DNA of 64,000 bases. It comes from Channallabes apus. Taxonomy: Eukaryota; Chordata; Actinopteri; Siluriformes; Clariidae. The DNA is taken from NCBI GenBank assembly GCA_030522415.1, contig CM060112.1, positions 3,642,001-3,706,000 on the forward strand, in the 5' to 3' direction. The position numbers and the translations under genes were made by a program. Shown here one piece after another: positions 1 through 11,380 of the stretch. The notes beneath the pieces are model-generated. The model was not told where the DNA came from, ran no database searches, and saw nothing but the letters and a program-made list of their open reading frames with translations. Each line of letters begins with the position of its first letter. Position 1 is the stretch's first letter.

Positions 1-1079
1 AGTGAAGCACAGCTCATGTTGTCAGATGAAATGTTTCGCCTGGTGATTGATTTTATTTTTGATCCATCACCCTCCTGATGGTGCACTTCACGGGTATTCG
101 GGTGCTCATGTTGAGAAACGACAGGAACACACGCTGGATTCTGGATAAATAAACTTTAGACCTTTTTATTTTGTTTGAACTAATGAGGCGAGGACGACCA
201 GCTGGCCCAGAAACTAGAAGCACAAACATCTAAGCGAAATCCATTGCGCTTTTCTTGTTTTTTCGACGACGGTGCATGGTATGTGTGAAAAGAGGCACAA
301 CAACAAATATTTCATGAATGTATTAGTATAGTGCATTATGTTTGAACAATATTACCGTTATCATTACCGTCTCCGTGTCGTGTTGTGATGAGTGCAGGGG
401 CTTATGGACAGATTCCTGTACTGTGGACGCCCTACATTTAAAAGTGTGTAATGGTTGGTTTGTTGAGTTCAGTTCAGTTTCCTGTTGAGATGATGACTTT
501 ACTGTTTTACTAAAGCTACAGGACAGAGGAGCATGAGAAAACTTTGAGCAAAGTGTTGTCCAGGATTTAAATGGAAGTGATCTTTTCAATTTGTAATCTG
601 ATGGCAATCGCTGAAACGTCCTCCAAGAGCAGAACGCTTATACTCTACAGCGCTGAGACTGATTACTTCTCCTATTATTAAATATTTACTCATTTTAAAA
701 TAATGTTGTTTTTCCATAGATTATCATCGGGTTCTGAACATAGAGACATGTTTCTAAACTGTGTTCTTCATTAATACGAAGCAGTACATAAATAGCAAAA
801 AATGCTAACATCTGACCGCATGAAGGGTTTTTGCACATTTGTTTAAAAAAAAAAGGAAAAAAAAGCATAACAAAATGTGGAAAAAGTGAAGTGCTGTGAA
901 CTTTCCGAATGCACTGTATGGTACTGTATGGTATGGTATCCTGATCCACCACTGCTTCTGACTTACACACATCATGTTTAACACATTTCTATAATTTTAT
1001 ACACCTGTATTGGTCTATAAAAATGAACCAAAGTCACTAAATAGGCGATTTAAAAGCTGGAATGTAGACAGACTGGATG
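1..1079. other. unassigned non-coding sequence
   Basis: No gene, transposon end or RNA gene is recognisable. Open frames here are short, lack domains and sit in AT-rich sequence. One TACTGTA heptamer lies at 922-928. Confidence 0.5.
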
Positions 1080-1830
1080 CTGATAACGACAGGTCCATTA
1101 CAGCTCATGATTAACGTGATGGTAGGGAATTTGTCCCATTACCTTGATGAATGCCTTGTAAACATAAGGCACAGCTGCTAATGCATCATCATAATCCAAG
1201 ATTAAGAAGAGCCACCAGGCCGATAAATGCAATTAGGCACTGACAGGACCATCTCATCTGTACTGTGCTTAATTCATCGCCATGTTCTAAAAAATACTGC
1301 CAACCTGGGAAAAAACTTAATTAATAACAAAGGCCATGCTAGTTTTTAACCCGTGAGCAAATGCCAAAGCCTGATGCCAGTCTGAGAAGTCAAATTCATC
1401 TTTATTCGTAATTTATTTTTTTCTTGGATGGCTGTCCTTTAGCGCTTAATTGCACGTGACATTTCAGGTCATTTGACTGTCGTAGCCATTGGTTCCTTTG
1501 CTACTTGCTGCAGTCGTGTCCTCGCCCCCTTTGAGACAAGTCCAAATTGTCTCCTTCAATTTTCTTCCAAATCTTATTTTTAGCTCTCGGGACATTTAAC
1601 TGATGTTTTCCAGAGGCATTTCGAAACTCCCCAGCAGTCTGGCCCTGCCATTATCAGCGCAATGGTCAATTGAGATGATCAATTTGCATAATGAGGCGTT
1701 AAATTGTACCCGTCTCTCTTCTAACCCCCCTCCACACCCCCCACCCCCCCGGCCCCCAACCCACATTTCGTTTCCTGAAGCCCAACCCTCATACAAATTC
1801 AGGGATAAAACCCAGCTCTAACATTTAACA
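1080..1830. other. candidate conserved non-coding region
   Basis: Two blocks (about 1080-1300 and 1590-1700) have balanced composition, no simple repeats and homeodomain- and octamer-like words such as CAATTAGG and ATTTGCATAATGAG. They resemble vertebrate conserved non-coding enhancers in texture. This is pattern judgement only, because no alignment was possible. The C-rich tract at 1726-1760 follows the second block. Overlapping frames on both strands show no domain. Confidence 0.25.
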
Positions 1831-1839
1831 CTAACTGCT

Positions 1840-2402
1840 GAAGATCAGCATCCACCGATAAGCCTTCACTGCTCTTCATTAAGTCTATTTAGAGGAAGTG
1901 CAGGGTTAATCTCTGCTAACTTATAACCCTCAGTTAAAAATAAACATAACTGACTCTGAATGTATTTAATATAATGAATCAGATGATTGTTACAAAATAA
2001 GTATATGATTATAATTATAATTATAAATGAGAGATCTGTTTGAATCTTTCCAAACAAAAATCCTTGACACGAGCTAAATCATATTATATGTTCTATTTTA
2101 AAACTTCAAACTTCAAAAAATAGGTTTGATAATCATAATTATTTACATTAACACAATTTAAATCTTAACATTTCATTAAAAACTGTCAGTAGGAAAACTT
2201 AATGTGTGTTATAATTATATACAATATATGCTTATATAATTAGCTTATAAGATTTGGTTTTAAACGATTAAATCTATAATGCTTAAACATTATGTAAAAC
2301 TCTGTAATGAAGTGTTTTACATTAAATATGTTAAAACTACTGATGAAAAGTTTCTTTCTTTCTCTCTCTCTCTCTCTTTCTTATTCACTCATTATTATAC
2401 AG
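1840..2402. other. AT-rich sequence with (CT)n
   Basis: AT-rich sequence with no coding signal. A short (CT)n run lies at about 2351-2381. Confidence 0.4.
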
Positions 2403-2463
2403 TATAGGACTTATCACATACAGGGTCACAGGAAGCCTAGAGCCCAGAACCTGGAGGTGCTGA
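2403..2463 (-). repeat. decayed tRNA-SINE fragment
   Basis: The words GGGTCACAGGAAGCCTAGAG and CTGGAGGTGC match, in reverse orientation, the 3' part and the head of the SINE at 3115-3491. The middle is missing, so this is an internally deleted relic. Confidence 0.5.
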
Positions 2464-3101
2464 TCAAAAACATTAGCCTTCTAAAGTGTTTTGACATGAA
2501 CAGAACCCTGTCTGATAATCAATACCCTTTTTTCTTTTAATCCAAGACTAAAAATTAACGGATAAACAGACAGTGACCAGAAATATGCTTTTATTTTTAT
2601 AAGGTTTATATTTTATGTTTCCTCAATGGTTCTAGTTATGTGTCCTTAGATTCATAAGAACCTTAGCACTTCACAAATCAGTTACATCGTTCATGTTTGC
2701 AGGTCAGTTTTGAACATATTTGGCTAAATCACCTTAAAACATACAGTATTTAACATATTTTACAGGTTTCTGTTGCTATTCTGCATGTACAGTATGTAGG
2801 TACTGTATTCTGCATCTACTGTACTGTATATATATATCAGAGCTTCCCTATAACTACAGCGAAGTCGAGGGGCGAACCGTGAGTCGGTGTCCGTGAAGCA
2901 ATCAATACCAGGTCAAACAAATCTGAAGCGGTGAACCATCAGCAAAATCCGTTAAACTAAATCCTTGGTCGAGGTACACATGAATTATAGAAAATAAATG
3001 CAAGAAAACTGGGATGTGGAGCACGCAATAATCAGGCAGCGAGGAAGCGCGCTGCTTCCTTAATTTCTTAAATTATTTGTAAATTAAAAATATGGAAAAA
3101 T
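2464..3101. other. unassigned sequence with TACWGTA cluster
   Basis: No gene was recognised. Five TACAGTA/TACTGTA heptamers fall between 2742 and 2828, two of them overlapping. Confidence 0.4.
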
Positions 3102-3114
3102 ATGACAGCGTGGG

Positions 3115-3491
3115 GCGGCGCGGTGGTGTAGTGGTTAGCACTGTCGCCTTGCACCTCCAGGGTCTGGGTTCGATTCCCCGGCCAGGCTCGATTCCCATCT
3201 CTGTGTGCATGGAGTTTGCATGTTCTCCCCGTGCTTGGTGGGTTTCCTCCGGGTACTCCGGTTTCCTCCCACAGTCCAAAGATATGCAGGTTAGGTTAAT
3301 TGGCGTTCCTAAATTGCCCGTAGTGTGTGATTGGGTGTGTGAGTGTGTGTATGTGTGTGTGCCCTGCGATGGATTGGCACCCTGTCCAGGGTGTACCCCG
3401 CCTAGTGCCCGAAGTCTCCTGGGATAGGCTCCAGGTTCCCCGCGACCCTGAACACAGGATTAAGCGGTATAGAAAATGAATGAATGAATGA
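3115..3491 (+). mobile_element. young tRNA-derived SINE (copy 1)
   Basis: A short non-autonomous retrotransposon. The head has pol III A-box-like (TGTAGTGGTTAGCACTGTCG) and B-box-like (GGGTTCGATTCCCC) sequence. A second B-box-like TCGATTCCC follows at about 3189. The tail is (AATG)n. It is flanked by a perfect 13-bp direct repeat, ATGACAGCGTGGG, at 3102-3114 and 3492-3504, which is the target-site duplication. A second copy at 63308-63690 differs at only about five positions, so both insertions are recent. Open frames inside it are read-through of the SINE and are not genes. Confidence 0.92.
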
Positions 3492-3654
3492 ATGACAGCG
3501 TGGGAATATAAAAAAAGAGAATAACAGGGGTCTGTGACATATATAATTTGACCCATAGCACCGATTATCGATTAAAAGAGTGTTGTAATGCCTGAAACTT
3601 GTGTTCTAACTGTAAAAGACTGCACCAGCACCTGCCCAACCCTCTTTATCTCAG

Positions 3655-3730
3655 ACACCACAGTCACAATCGAGCGCCCTGCAGTGCAGCATCCACGTCT
3701 CGCTGACCTGCCTTCAATGGGAACATGCAG
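3655..3730 (+). other. possible small exon (weak)
   Basis: A pyrimidine-rich stretch ending CTCTTTATCTCAG precedes a 76-bp block that ends in CAG followed by GTAATG, so both splice-site signals are present in order. The block has higher GC than its flanks and is open in two frames (one reads TTVTIERPAVQHPRLADLPS). I do not recognise the peptide. A 76-bp match to splice consensus can arise by chance. Confidence 0.15.
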
Positions 3731-4122
3731 GTAATGATACTGTTTGCCTTGAGCCTCGGCAGTGTTTGTCGCTCTTTAAACCACAGTTAAACCACAATTG
3801 AACTTAACAAGCAATAGAGCAACCTACTGTAGCCTGGCAGAAAGCAGCATCATCAATGAAAATGAGTGAACTGCATTATCTGTTCAATAGGCTAAGCAAT
3901 CATATTTGAATATCAGAAATGTTAGTTGGTGTGTCACGCATAAAAATATCATACAGCAAATATTCTGTGTGATCCGTGCACTGTTTAAATGTTTACACTT
4001 ATTAGCAAAAGTTTTAAGATATAGATGCTACTCATACTGAATGTTTTAGGCAAGTCATTAAAAAAAAAAAAGTCCAGTCCAATGTCTTTACAGGATCTGA
4101 TTTGAGAGTTGTATATTACTGC

Positions 4123-4366
4123 AAGGGTGAGTCAAAAATTATCCACACCCCAGGTTTCTTAAAACTTCTGCAGGACGCACTGCGTTATCAGCACTTTCCG
4201 TTCAAGGCTACTGTCTCATCAGTCACTTCTGTGCAGGTGAGAATGTGAATCCGGAGTACCCGGAGGAAAGTTGGTGGGTTTCTGTAAAATTATGTATTTG
4301 CCTTTTCTAATTGATAATTAAAATAAATTCTACATCCAGGATGCCGATCATTTTTGAGTCACCCTC
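4123..4366. mobile_element. mariner-like MITE
   Basis: Inverted ends AGGGTGAGTCAAAAATTATC (left) and, on the opposite strand, AGGGTGACTCAAAAATGATC (right) bracket about 240 bp without a transposase. The end sequence and size fit a non-autonomous mariner derivative. Inside, near 4250-4275, lies CCGGAGTACCCGGAGGAAA, which equals part of the reverse complement of the 3115 SINE. Confidence 0.65.
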
Positions 4367-4383
4367 ATATATCATGTATTTAC

Positions 4384-5044
4384 TAGGACCGGGACTTTAA
4401 CGCGTTAATTTAGATTAATTAATTACACAAAAATAATGCGTAAAATTTTTTTTTACGCATTTTAATCGCACTTATTTTTGCACCACAGAACGGTTCTCAC
4501 TGGATGAGTTTCGGCGGATCGATTATACTGGAGCACCAACTAGCGTTCAGACAAAAACAAACCACAGTGAACATGGACAAAGAAGCTGATGAGACGCTTT
4601 GGTTGGCCCTGTGGATGGGACATTTTGTTATAAAAAACGAATGGATGGAAGCGTCAGGGTTTAATAGTCAGGGTGTCCAATGTTCTGAATGTACTTGAAA
4701 GTATTGTGTTTTACTTAAAAAGAAACTGTTTACAGAAGGTCTACCTACCTATAGGGTACCTGAATGTCTGAAATGTAGGCTACTATATTTCTAAATATTC
4801 TATTGCTACACTTAATGGCAATATTGCACTGGTCTGTTGGACTTGGTTGAACAAAAATAAACAATATTTTGTTGCTTAAGCTTATATATTCAGTCATTAT
4901 TCAATGGTACACTAAAAATCCATATGAAAAAACTTACTTCTCACTGTTCTCAGGTCAAATATTTATACGCAATTAAAATGCGATTAATTTCGATTAATTA
5001 ATTACAAAGCCTCTAATTAATTAGATTTTTTTTTACCGGCCCTA
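4384..5044. mobile_element. non-autonomous hAT element
   Basis: About 661 bp with inverted ends TAGGACCGG / TAGGGCCGG. The subterminal sequences are mirrored and rich in TTAATTAATTA and TAATCGCA. It is flanked by 8-bp direct repeats GTATTTAC (4376-4383) and ATATTTAC (5045-5052), which match at 7 of 8. An 8-bp duplication is diagnostic of the hAT superfamily. No transposase is encoded. The 64-codon open frame at 4504-4698 has no recognisable domain. Confidence 0.8.
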
Positions 5045-5052
5045 ATATTTAC

Positions 5053-6136
5053 CTTAAATATTTAAATATTATTTAAGACATTGCACAATCACAAAGAGGC
5101 CATTCAAAGTGTCTGTGAAATACCTACAAAGGTGCTATGATCCTGCCAAGTAATTCTCTAATAAACAATGTATGTATTAGTGCATAATACTGTATATAGT
5201 AGAGCTTAGCATGCATGATCAGATTTAACCATTGTAGCAGATTTTCTCCTTCACCTGTATGAGAGGTTTTTAAGGAGTGCTCAAGTAGTGACAGCTTAAA
5301 GTTCTCCTAGTCAACAATAACAATTGGGTTCTACAAACTGCTTCATTCCATCTTTGAATAACTTGCACACTGCTACAGTGGTTTCTGTCTGCGACTACGT
5401 CATACTTTGGGGCATGTTTGAAAATGATTTTTGACACACTGGATTTCTCACACACTGTGATACGCTGTACAGAACCTCCTGACAATGGCCCCTACAATTT
5501 TTTCTACCATCCCGAGCCCACACAAGTTTGGGATCAAATTCAGGAATGTGGGAAGCACCCCTCACTGGTGTAATACATCAACCCTGTCACCAATCAATCT
5601 CATTCAAATCAACATAATATCTTACGGTTGGTCTATTTTTGGGAGGTCAAACATTACTTATCATGCACAACAGTGATTTTCCTCATTTATCGCCTGTCAA
5701 CAAAGAAAACCAAGAAGGAGCTCCAGCAGGGAGCTTCAGCAGGCAGCCCAAGGTAGCAGCTGTCTTCTAGATGGACTGATCCAGGACGATGCACTGCCAC
5801 CTGATACAAGACCCGTCTGAGTTGCAGAAGAAGTTCCAGAGCATTGCGGCCTAGGGGCGTCAGGTGACAAAAGAACAAACGACTTGGACCAGAAGATATG
5901 AGAGGTGAGCTGCACATTCTGTTTATCAAATGTCCTTAGCTGCATTGTAATATTTTCATTACTGGAACTACTGTATAGTCCAAAATTTGTGTAAGTAGAC
6001 ATGTTGGGGGTCTGTTTATTTAAAATAATTTTTTTTAAACATTTATTTTATTTCTGATCAAAAGAACGAAATTAACTAAATGACAAAAAAAGATTCGTTA
6101 TTTTGATGAATGAGATTCAAAGAACCGAGTCACTAA
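5053..6136. other. unassigned non-coding sequence
   Basis: No recognisable gene or element end. Overlapping open frames at 5687-6002 have no domain. Confidence 0.4.
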
Positions 6137-6946
6137 GGCCTTGTTCACACGGGCGTTAAAATCGAACGTTTTTCTGCCGTTCATAGCGTCCGGTGACCGC
6201 GGATGAAGCCAAGGCGGTTTTCTACACATAGGAGTCAATGACGGTGTTCACACGGGCTTTGGTGACGTGCGTTTGTCCGGTTGCGCGTTTATACGGTGTT
6301 AAAAAAACGTTGCATGCAGCTTTTTCTTGGCGTTCAAATCCCAACGGACACAAGGAAACCGCGTCTGGTTCGTTTTCTCCGCGTCCATTTTACGCTTCGG
6401 AGGACCGGATATATCCCATGATCCTACATGCTATACAGAGGGAAATGCGGAAAAAAGGCAAAAACAAAATGCTTAAAAAATTAAACTTGCGCGGAAATGT
6501 TCGTATTTCTTCATAAACCACAAAAAACTTCCTTTAATCCGACGTTGTGCAGTCAGAGGGTGAACCCAGCAGCGGCGGCGATTTTTTTCTCTCCCTACGT
6601 CGCCGTATTATTTAAAAAAATATTTTTATATATTATATAAAAATATAATAATTTAATTAGAATTTTTAAAACAATAACATTAATGTCTAATATAGCAAAA
6701 TGGTCCATATTAAAAGGAGGCACCTCAAATAAAATGACAAGGGCTTTCATATCCACTTCCCGACACACTGCCCCCACAGGTTAAACACACAAACTACAAT
6801 TTGGGCTGCAGGCTGTCGTTAGACAGAGACAAACGAACGCCAGTGTAGAAGTCAATCGAGCGTCACTACAAAACACAACATAAACGTCTAGGACGTTCAG
6901 AGCTCGTTCGTTTATCCAAAAATTTTACGCCCGTGTGAACAAGGCC
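6137..6946. mobile_element. PIF/Harbinger-like non-autonomous element
   Basis: About 810 bp bounded by near-perfect inverted repeats starting GGCCTTGTTCACACGGGCG. TAA lies directly outside each end (6134-6136 and 6947-6949). A TWA-type 3-bp duplication is the mark of PIF/Harbinger. The end motif TTCACACGGGC recurs internally at about 6245. The 92-codon open frame at 6238-6516 has a basic C-terminal half but no recognisable transposase motif, so the element is probably non-autonomous. Confidence 0.75.
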
Positions 6947-6949
6947 TAA

Positions 6950-8962
6950 AATTGATCCAAACTTCCCATCACTAATAAAAGCAGAAAAAAAAAGAAAAAA
7001 AAGTAATGCACTGCAGTCTTCGTTTCATGTATCAGGTGTAAAGGGATAGAAGTTAGAGAGTAAGAAAGCCAGACAAACTGACCAGGTTAATTGAGCTGAC
7101 AGTAAATCTCGCATGACAAGAATTGCAAGGTGATGAGAAGAGCAACTCCAGAAACAACCACGGTAACCTACTTGAACTTGTGATTGTAATTTTTTTTCAC
7201 TATAACCTTGTACTGAAGATGCATTTAGAAAATGCTGCCAGATAACAAGACAAGGCTCCAGGTGTCGATGACATCTAATAAAAGTCAACGTGACATAATT
7301 GAAGAACTGGGTACTTACACCAGGAAGGAGATAGAAAGTGGATTAAAAGAGGCTAAAATAGGAAACGTAAAACTTTGCTCCTGGCTGTTACAACGGGTTG
7401 GGGCGGGAGGGTCTTAGAGCAAGTGTAATGTGTAGTGCGAGATCTTCATCATGTGCAGCAGAGTATGAGGTAGAGTGCACTCTTAGATTCTGGTCCAAGT
7501 GGAAACCTCAAAGTCTAACAAGAATTCCGTGACATTCTGCAACCTTGCTGAGAAGCTGTATGCTTTTTGCCCTGGCATGGCAATAAAAAGGCGGCAGTCT
7601 CTGTTTCCTTGACACCCGGGTGGGGAGCTTATGAAGCTGCTGGATGTCCAAAGAGCTTGCAGAGATAAAGCACTGTAGGCCCTTCAGAGGATTCTGAAAG
7701 CTGTTATGAAACTTCTTGATGACATCAGTGAAAACACTCAGCCTAACCTGGTGCAAGAGCATGTGGAAGATACAGTATATAGAAATGGCATCAACTTCAG
7801 GTTTATTCTCTGCCTATAAATCACCAACAGTGTTTCAAGATGCTGTTTTGGTGTTTTCTGTTTCAGATCGGATCATCACGGTTTACATTTGTAATTTTAA
7901 GTGATTTTTATCTTAGTCTAATGTGGAAGCATTTGTCCTCTTAAAGGACTTAAATCGTCTATTCTTGTGCCATCAGGGTTAAAACATGTCATATCTGTGT
8001 GACCACTGATTCCTTTCAAATAAAGGATGCATTCTTAGCAAAAAGTAGGACTTTGGAGGACAGCAAGCAATTAGTTGGTTTTGTTTAGATCCAGAAGAAG
8101 GAAGAAAGCTGGACACCTTGGTTTTTAGCAGCTATTGCTAGGACTGTTATGGAATCTCCATTGTCTGATTTAGCCAATTTTTACACTTATGTATTGTATA
8201 GTGCATGAGTTTAAGGATATATGAAATAACAAAATTAGTCAAGGGTTCTTTAAATAAATATGGATTTGTAGTTTTCTTAAGGGATTTTTCTGAGAACGTT
8301 TGTCTAATAGAGACACTTCTTGTTCTACACAAAACCTTTAAATCAACATTTCATGGAAAAGAGTTCTCCAAATGGGACAGGAAAAGGAACCTTAAGAGAT
8401 CCTGATTTTACTTTTTTACCATCACCATGTGAACATTTTATCATAAGGTACTACACAGAACCATCCATTAGAGGGACAAAAAAAAAAAGGACCCTTAGGT
8501 GTTATAGTTTTTTAAAGCTTCCTAAGTGTTTATATTGAAAAGTGTATTTAACCATATGTTTGTGTATTTTTTACCATTTTTGATTAAAAAAAACTTTATT
8601 GAGATCTATTAAAAGCCTCTAAAAAGAAATGTTCTCCCAAAGGAAAAATACTTAAACTTCCTATGGTTGGTTTTTATTTTTGTAGTTGGAATCATGTCTG
8701 AGTTACACTGTGCACAGTAGGGTTCTCCTCGAGGGACAAAGCAAACTCCTCAGTTTCTAGATTTAGCTTTTTAATAACATTGCATAAATATAAACATAAA
8801 CACTCCAGAGGATAATGTTTCTGTTCATGTAGTAATTTGAGGATTTAAATTCTAAAAGATCTGTTATTGAATTAAAATGCACTTTTGTCAGTTTTTTGTC
8901 AGTTTTTTTTTTGGTCAGAAAAATCAAACACAAAAGAAAATGAGAGCTGTCACAGAGTTCAC
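6950..8962. other. unassigned sequence with degenerate GAACC-type repeats
   Basis: No gene was recognised. From about 8200 to 8680 there are scattered imperfect words of the GGTTCTTTAAA / GGAACCTTAAG kind, also seen at 19.4-24.9 kb. Confidence 0.35.
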
Positions 8963-8968
8963 ACACTT

Positions 8969-8984
8969 CACACACACCCACACA

Positions 8985-9015
<31 letters not shown>
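8969..9015. repeat. (CA)n microsatellite
   Basis: Nearly uninterrupted CA dinucleotides. Open frames through it are repeat read-through. Confidence 0.95.
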
Positions 9016-9303
9016 TGTACATGTTCCTGTCTCTTTAGCAGCAGTGATGGAGAGTTTCTGACAGAGCGGGACTGAGTGTGTGATTGATGCTGTCAGGTTC
9101 TGAGCAACAGCTGCCGCATGATAAAGCCCTCGGTGCCGTGTCTCCTGTCGTCTTCAACACCTCTGGTTAGGGGATCTGATCCCACGGACCGCACTGCAAA
9201 TTCAGAAATACTTTACATTCTGGCTGGGTAACGGCGTGTGATGGAAAGTGGTCTTCTTATGGAAACGACATGAAGTGGGAATTTTTAAACGTCTGTCTGA
9301 TTG

Positions 9304-10029
9304 TTAGCTAAAAAGTGTGTACAAGTTAGAGCTGATGTTTGATAGATGAAAGGTGTGTACAAAGCACTTTGAAATCCTTTCAGGTTAGCTAATTTTTGCT
9401 AGCTGAACAATGCGTACTGTATAATACTTTCGAAATCCTAACAAGTTAGCTAATGTTTGCTAGTTGAAAAGTGAGCTCACTAGTTTTAGAAAATCCAGTC
9501 AGGTTTCTAGCTGAAATGTGTTTACAATATGCTTGGAAATCCTGTCAGGTTAGCTAAAGTTTGCTAGCTGAAATGTGTTTACAATATTTTTAGAAATCCC
9601 AGCAAATGGGATTAGCAAATGGTAGCTAGCTAAAAAGTGTGTACAATACACGTGTACTCCTGTCAGGTACCTAATGTTTGCTAGATAAAAAGTATGTATC
9701 ATACATTTGGAAATCCTGTCAGGTTAGCTAATGTTTGCTAGCCGAAAAGTGCGTATAATACTTGTAGAAATCCTGTCAGTTTAGCTAATGTTTGCCAGCT
9801 AACAATTGCATCTAATACTTTTAGAAATCCTGACAGGTTGCTGACTGAAAAGTGTGTAATACCTTTAGAAATACTGTCAGGTTAGATTTTTTTTGCTAGC
9901 TGAACAGTGTATATAATACTTTGGGGAAGCCTGTCAGGGTTAGCTAATGTTTGCTAGCTGATTGGCGCTTAAATAGTTTTTCACAAGTAAAAATTGTTTC
10001 ACATTTGTCCAGCAATATTATTAAGTTTA
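9304..10029. repeat. satellite, about 60-bp unit
   Basis: At least ten diverged tandem units built on GTTAGCTAATGTTTGCTAGC, then AAAAGTGTGTACAATAC, then AGAAATCCTGTCAG. The unit length is about 55-65 bp and the unit contains the palindrome GCTAGC. The array continues in decayed form at 10600-10722 and 11190-11380, beyond two later insertions. Confidence 0.85.
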
Positions 10030-10221
10030 GTGTGGTCAGGTGTAGCTCAGTGGTTAAGGCATTGGACTACGGTTCGGAAGATCCCGGGTTCAAACCCCAC
10101 AACCACCAAGTTGCCACTGTTGGGCCCTTGAGCAAGGCCCTTCACCCTCAACTGCCCAGATGTGTAATGAGATAAAAATGTAAGTCGCTCTGGATAAGAG
10201 CGTCTGCCAAATGCCTAAATG
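10030..10221 (+). mobile_element. tRNA-derived SINE (HpaI-like type)
   Basis: The head has GTAGCTCAGTGGTTAAGGCA (A box) and GGGTTCAAACCCC (B box). The body has TTGGGCCCTTGAGCAAGGCC and the tail TCTGGATAAGAGCGTCTGCC, the layout of common fish tRNA-SINEs. The flanks share TAAGTTTA (10022-10029 and 10222-10229), a likely target duplication. It interrupts the 60-bp satellite. It is not a functional tRNA gene because it is fused to the SINE body. Confidence 0.88.
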
Positions 10222-10599
10222 TAAGTTTATGTGCATTTCAGCTGCAGATTCAGAAAGTTGTCGGTCCTGCCAGTATTTCATAAAGTAGCATTGTACTGTA
10301 TAGAGAACTGTAAGGAGATGGAATTTTTGCGCCTCACCTGTGAAATGCTTTAATTGTACAACAGGTAATAGAGGGGAAAAAATTATACACTTAGACTTTC
10401 TTGTTCAGTGACTGATCCATTACAATATTATTAATGCTTCACTGATGATAATCTACCAAAAACAAAAGCACTCTGGCTAATAGGTTGTGAAAGTAAGGTC
10501 AAAAGTTCTAAGCTTGCTGTGCTAATAGGCTTACGCAGATCACATGTGTTTGTGGTTCTTCTGTGTGTGTGTTTTTTTTTCTTCTTTTTTTTATTAATG

Positions 10600-10722
10600 T
10601 TTATACTTTGTAAAGAGTAAGCTACTGCTAGGTAAACTAATGTTAGATATCTGGCCAGTGCGATACTCTCAGAAATCCTGTCTGACTTGTTAATGAAAGA
10701 CATTTAACCAGTGAGTAAAATA
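10600..10722. repeat. decayed satellite continuation
   Basis: Words such as AAACTAATGTTAGATATCT and CAGAAATCCTGTC are decayed units of the 9304 array. Confidence 0.55.
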
Positions 10723-11175
10723 CAGTGTGGGCCATTTATATGGATACACCTTAATAAAATGGTAATGGTTGGTGATATTAACTTCCTGTTTGTGGCACAT
10801 CAAACTTATTAAAAGAAGACGGTTGCATTGACAATCCAACACAATCGGCAGCACGTTGAACACATTTTATAACTTATTTATAACATTTTATAACTTAATT
10901 AATAAACTTGTAAATAACTCATGAAAGAATAAAGTTACGTTAAAATCAAGCACACCATTGTTTTTCTTCAGAAATTCCCAATCAGTTTGATGTGTCACAT
11001 GACCCTCTTCTTATTGAAAAAAAAAACAAAAGTTGGATCCAAAATGGCCACCATGGTCACCACCCATCTTGAAAAGTTTCCCCCCTCACATATACTAATG
11101 TGCCACAAACAGGAAGTTAATATCACCAACCATTCCCATTTTATTAAGGTGTATCCATATAAATGGCCGACCCTG
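10723..11175. mobile_element. Tc1/mariner-superfamily MITE, long TIRs
   Basis: 453 bp with inverted repeats of about 80 bp. The left end is CAGTGTGGGCCATTTATATG and the right end, on the opposite strand, is CAGGGTCGGCCATTTATATG. Both sides carry TA (10721-10722 and 11176-11177), the Tc1/mariner target. Open frames on both strands inside (10987-11277 and 10995-11387) are products of the inverted repeat and show no DDE motif. Confidence 0.85.
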
Positions 11176-11189
11176 TACTTAAATTTTTT

Positions 11190-11380
11190 TGGGCTGGTTA
11201 GCGAACACTGGCAAGTTAAAAAGTGCTTAATACTGTATACTGTCAAAATCCTGTCAGAGTTAATGCATGGCAGCTGATTAGCAATTAAATACTTTAGTTG
11301 TGTGACAGGATTTCTTATTGTTTGCTGTTTGACTAGCATGTAAAATCCTAACAGAACTCCTGACACGTTAGTTAATGTTA
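11190..11380. repeat. decayed satellite continuation
   Basis: GGCAAGTTAAAAAGTGCTTAA and TCAAAATCCTGTCAGAGTTA are recognisable units of the 9304 array on the far side of the MITE. Confidence 0.5.

Noticed and set aside
3073..3556. Open frames of 68-111 codons on both strands near 3.1-3.5 kb (and 63.3-63.6 kb)
   Set aside because: They are identical read-throughs of the two SINE copies.
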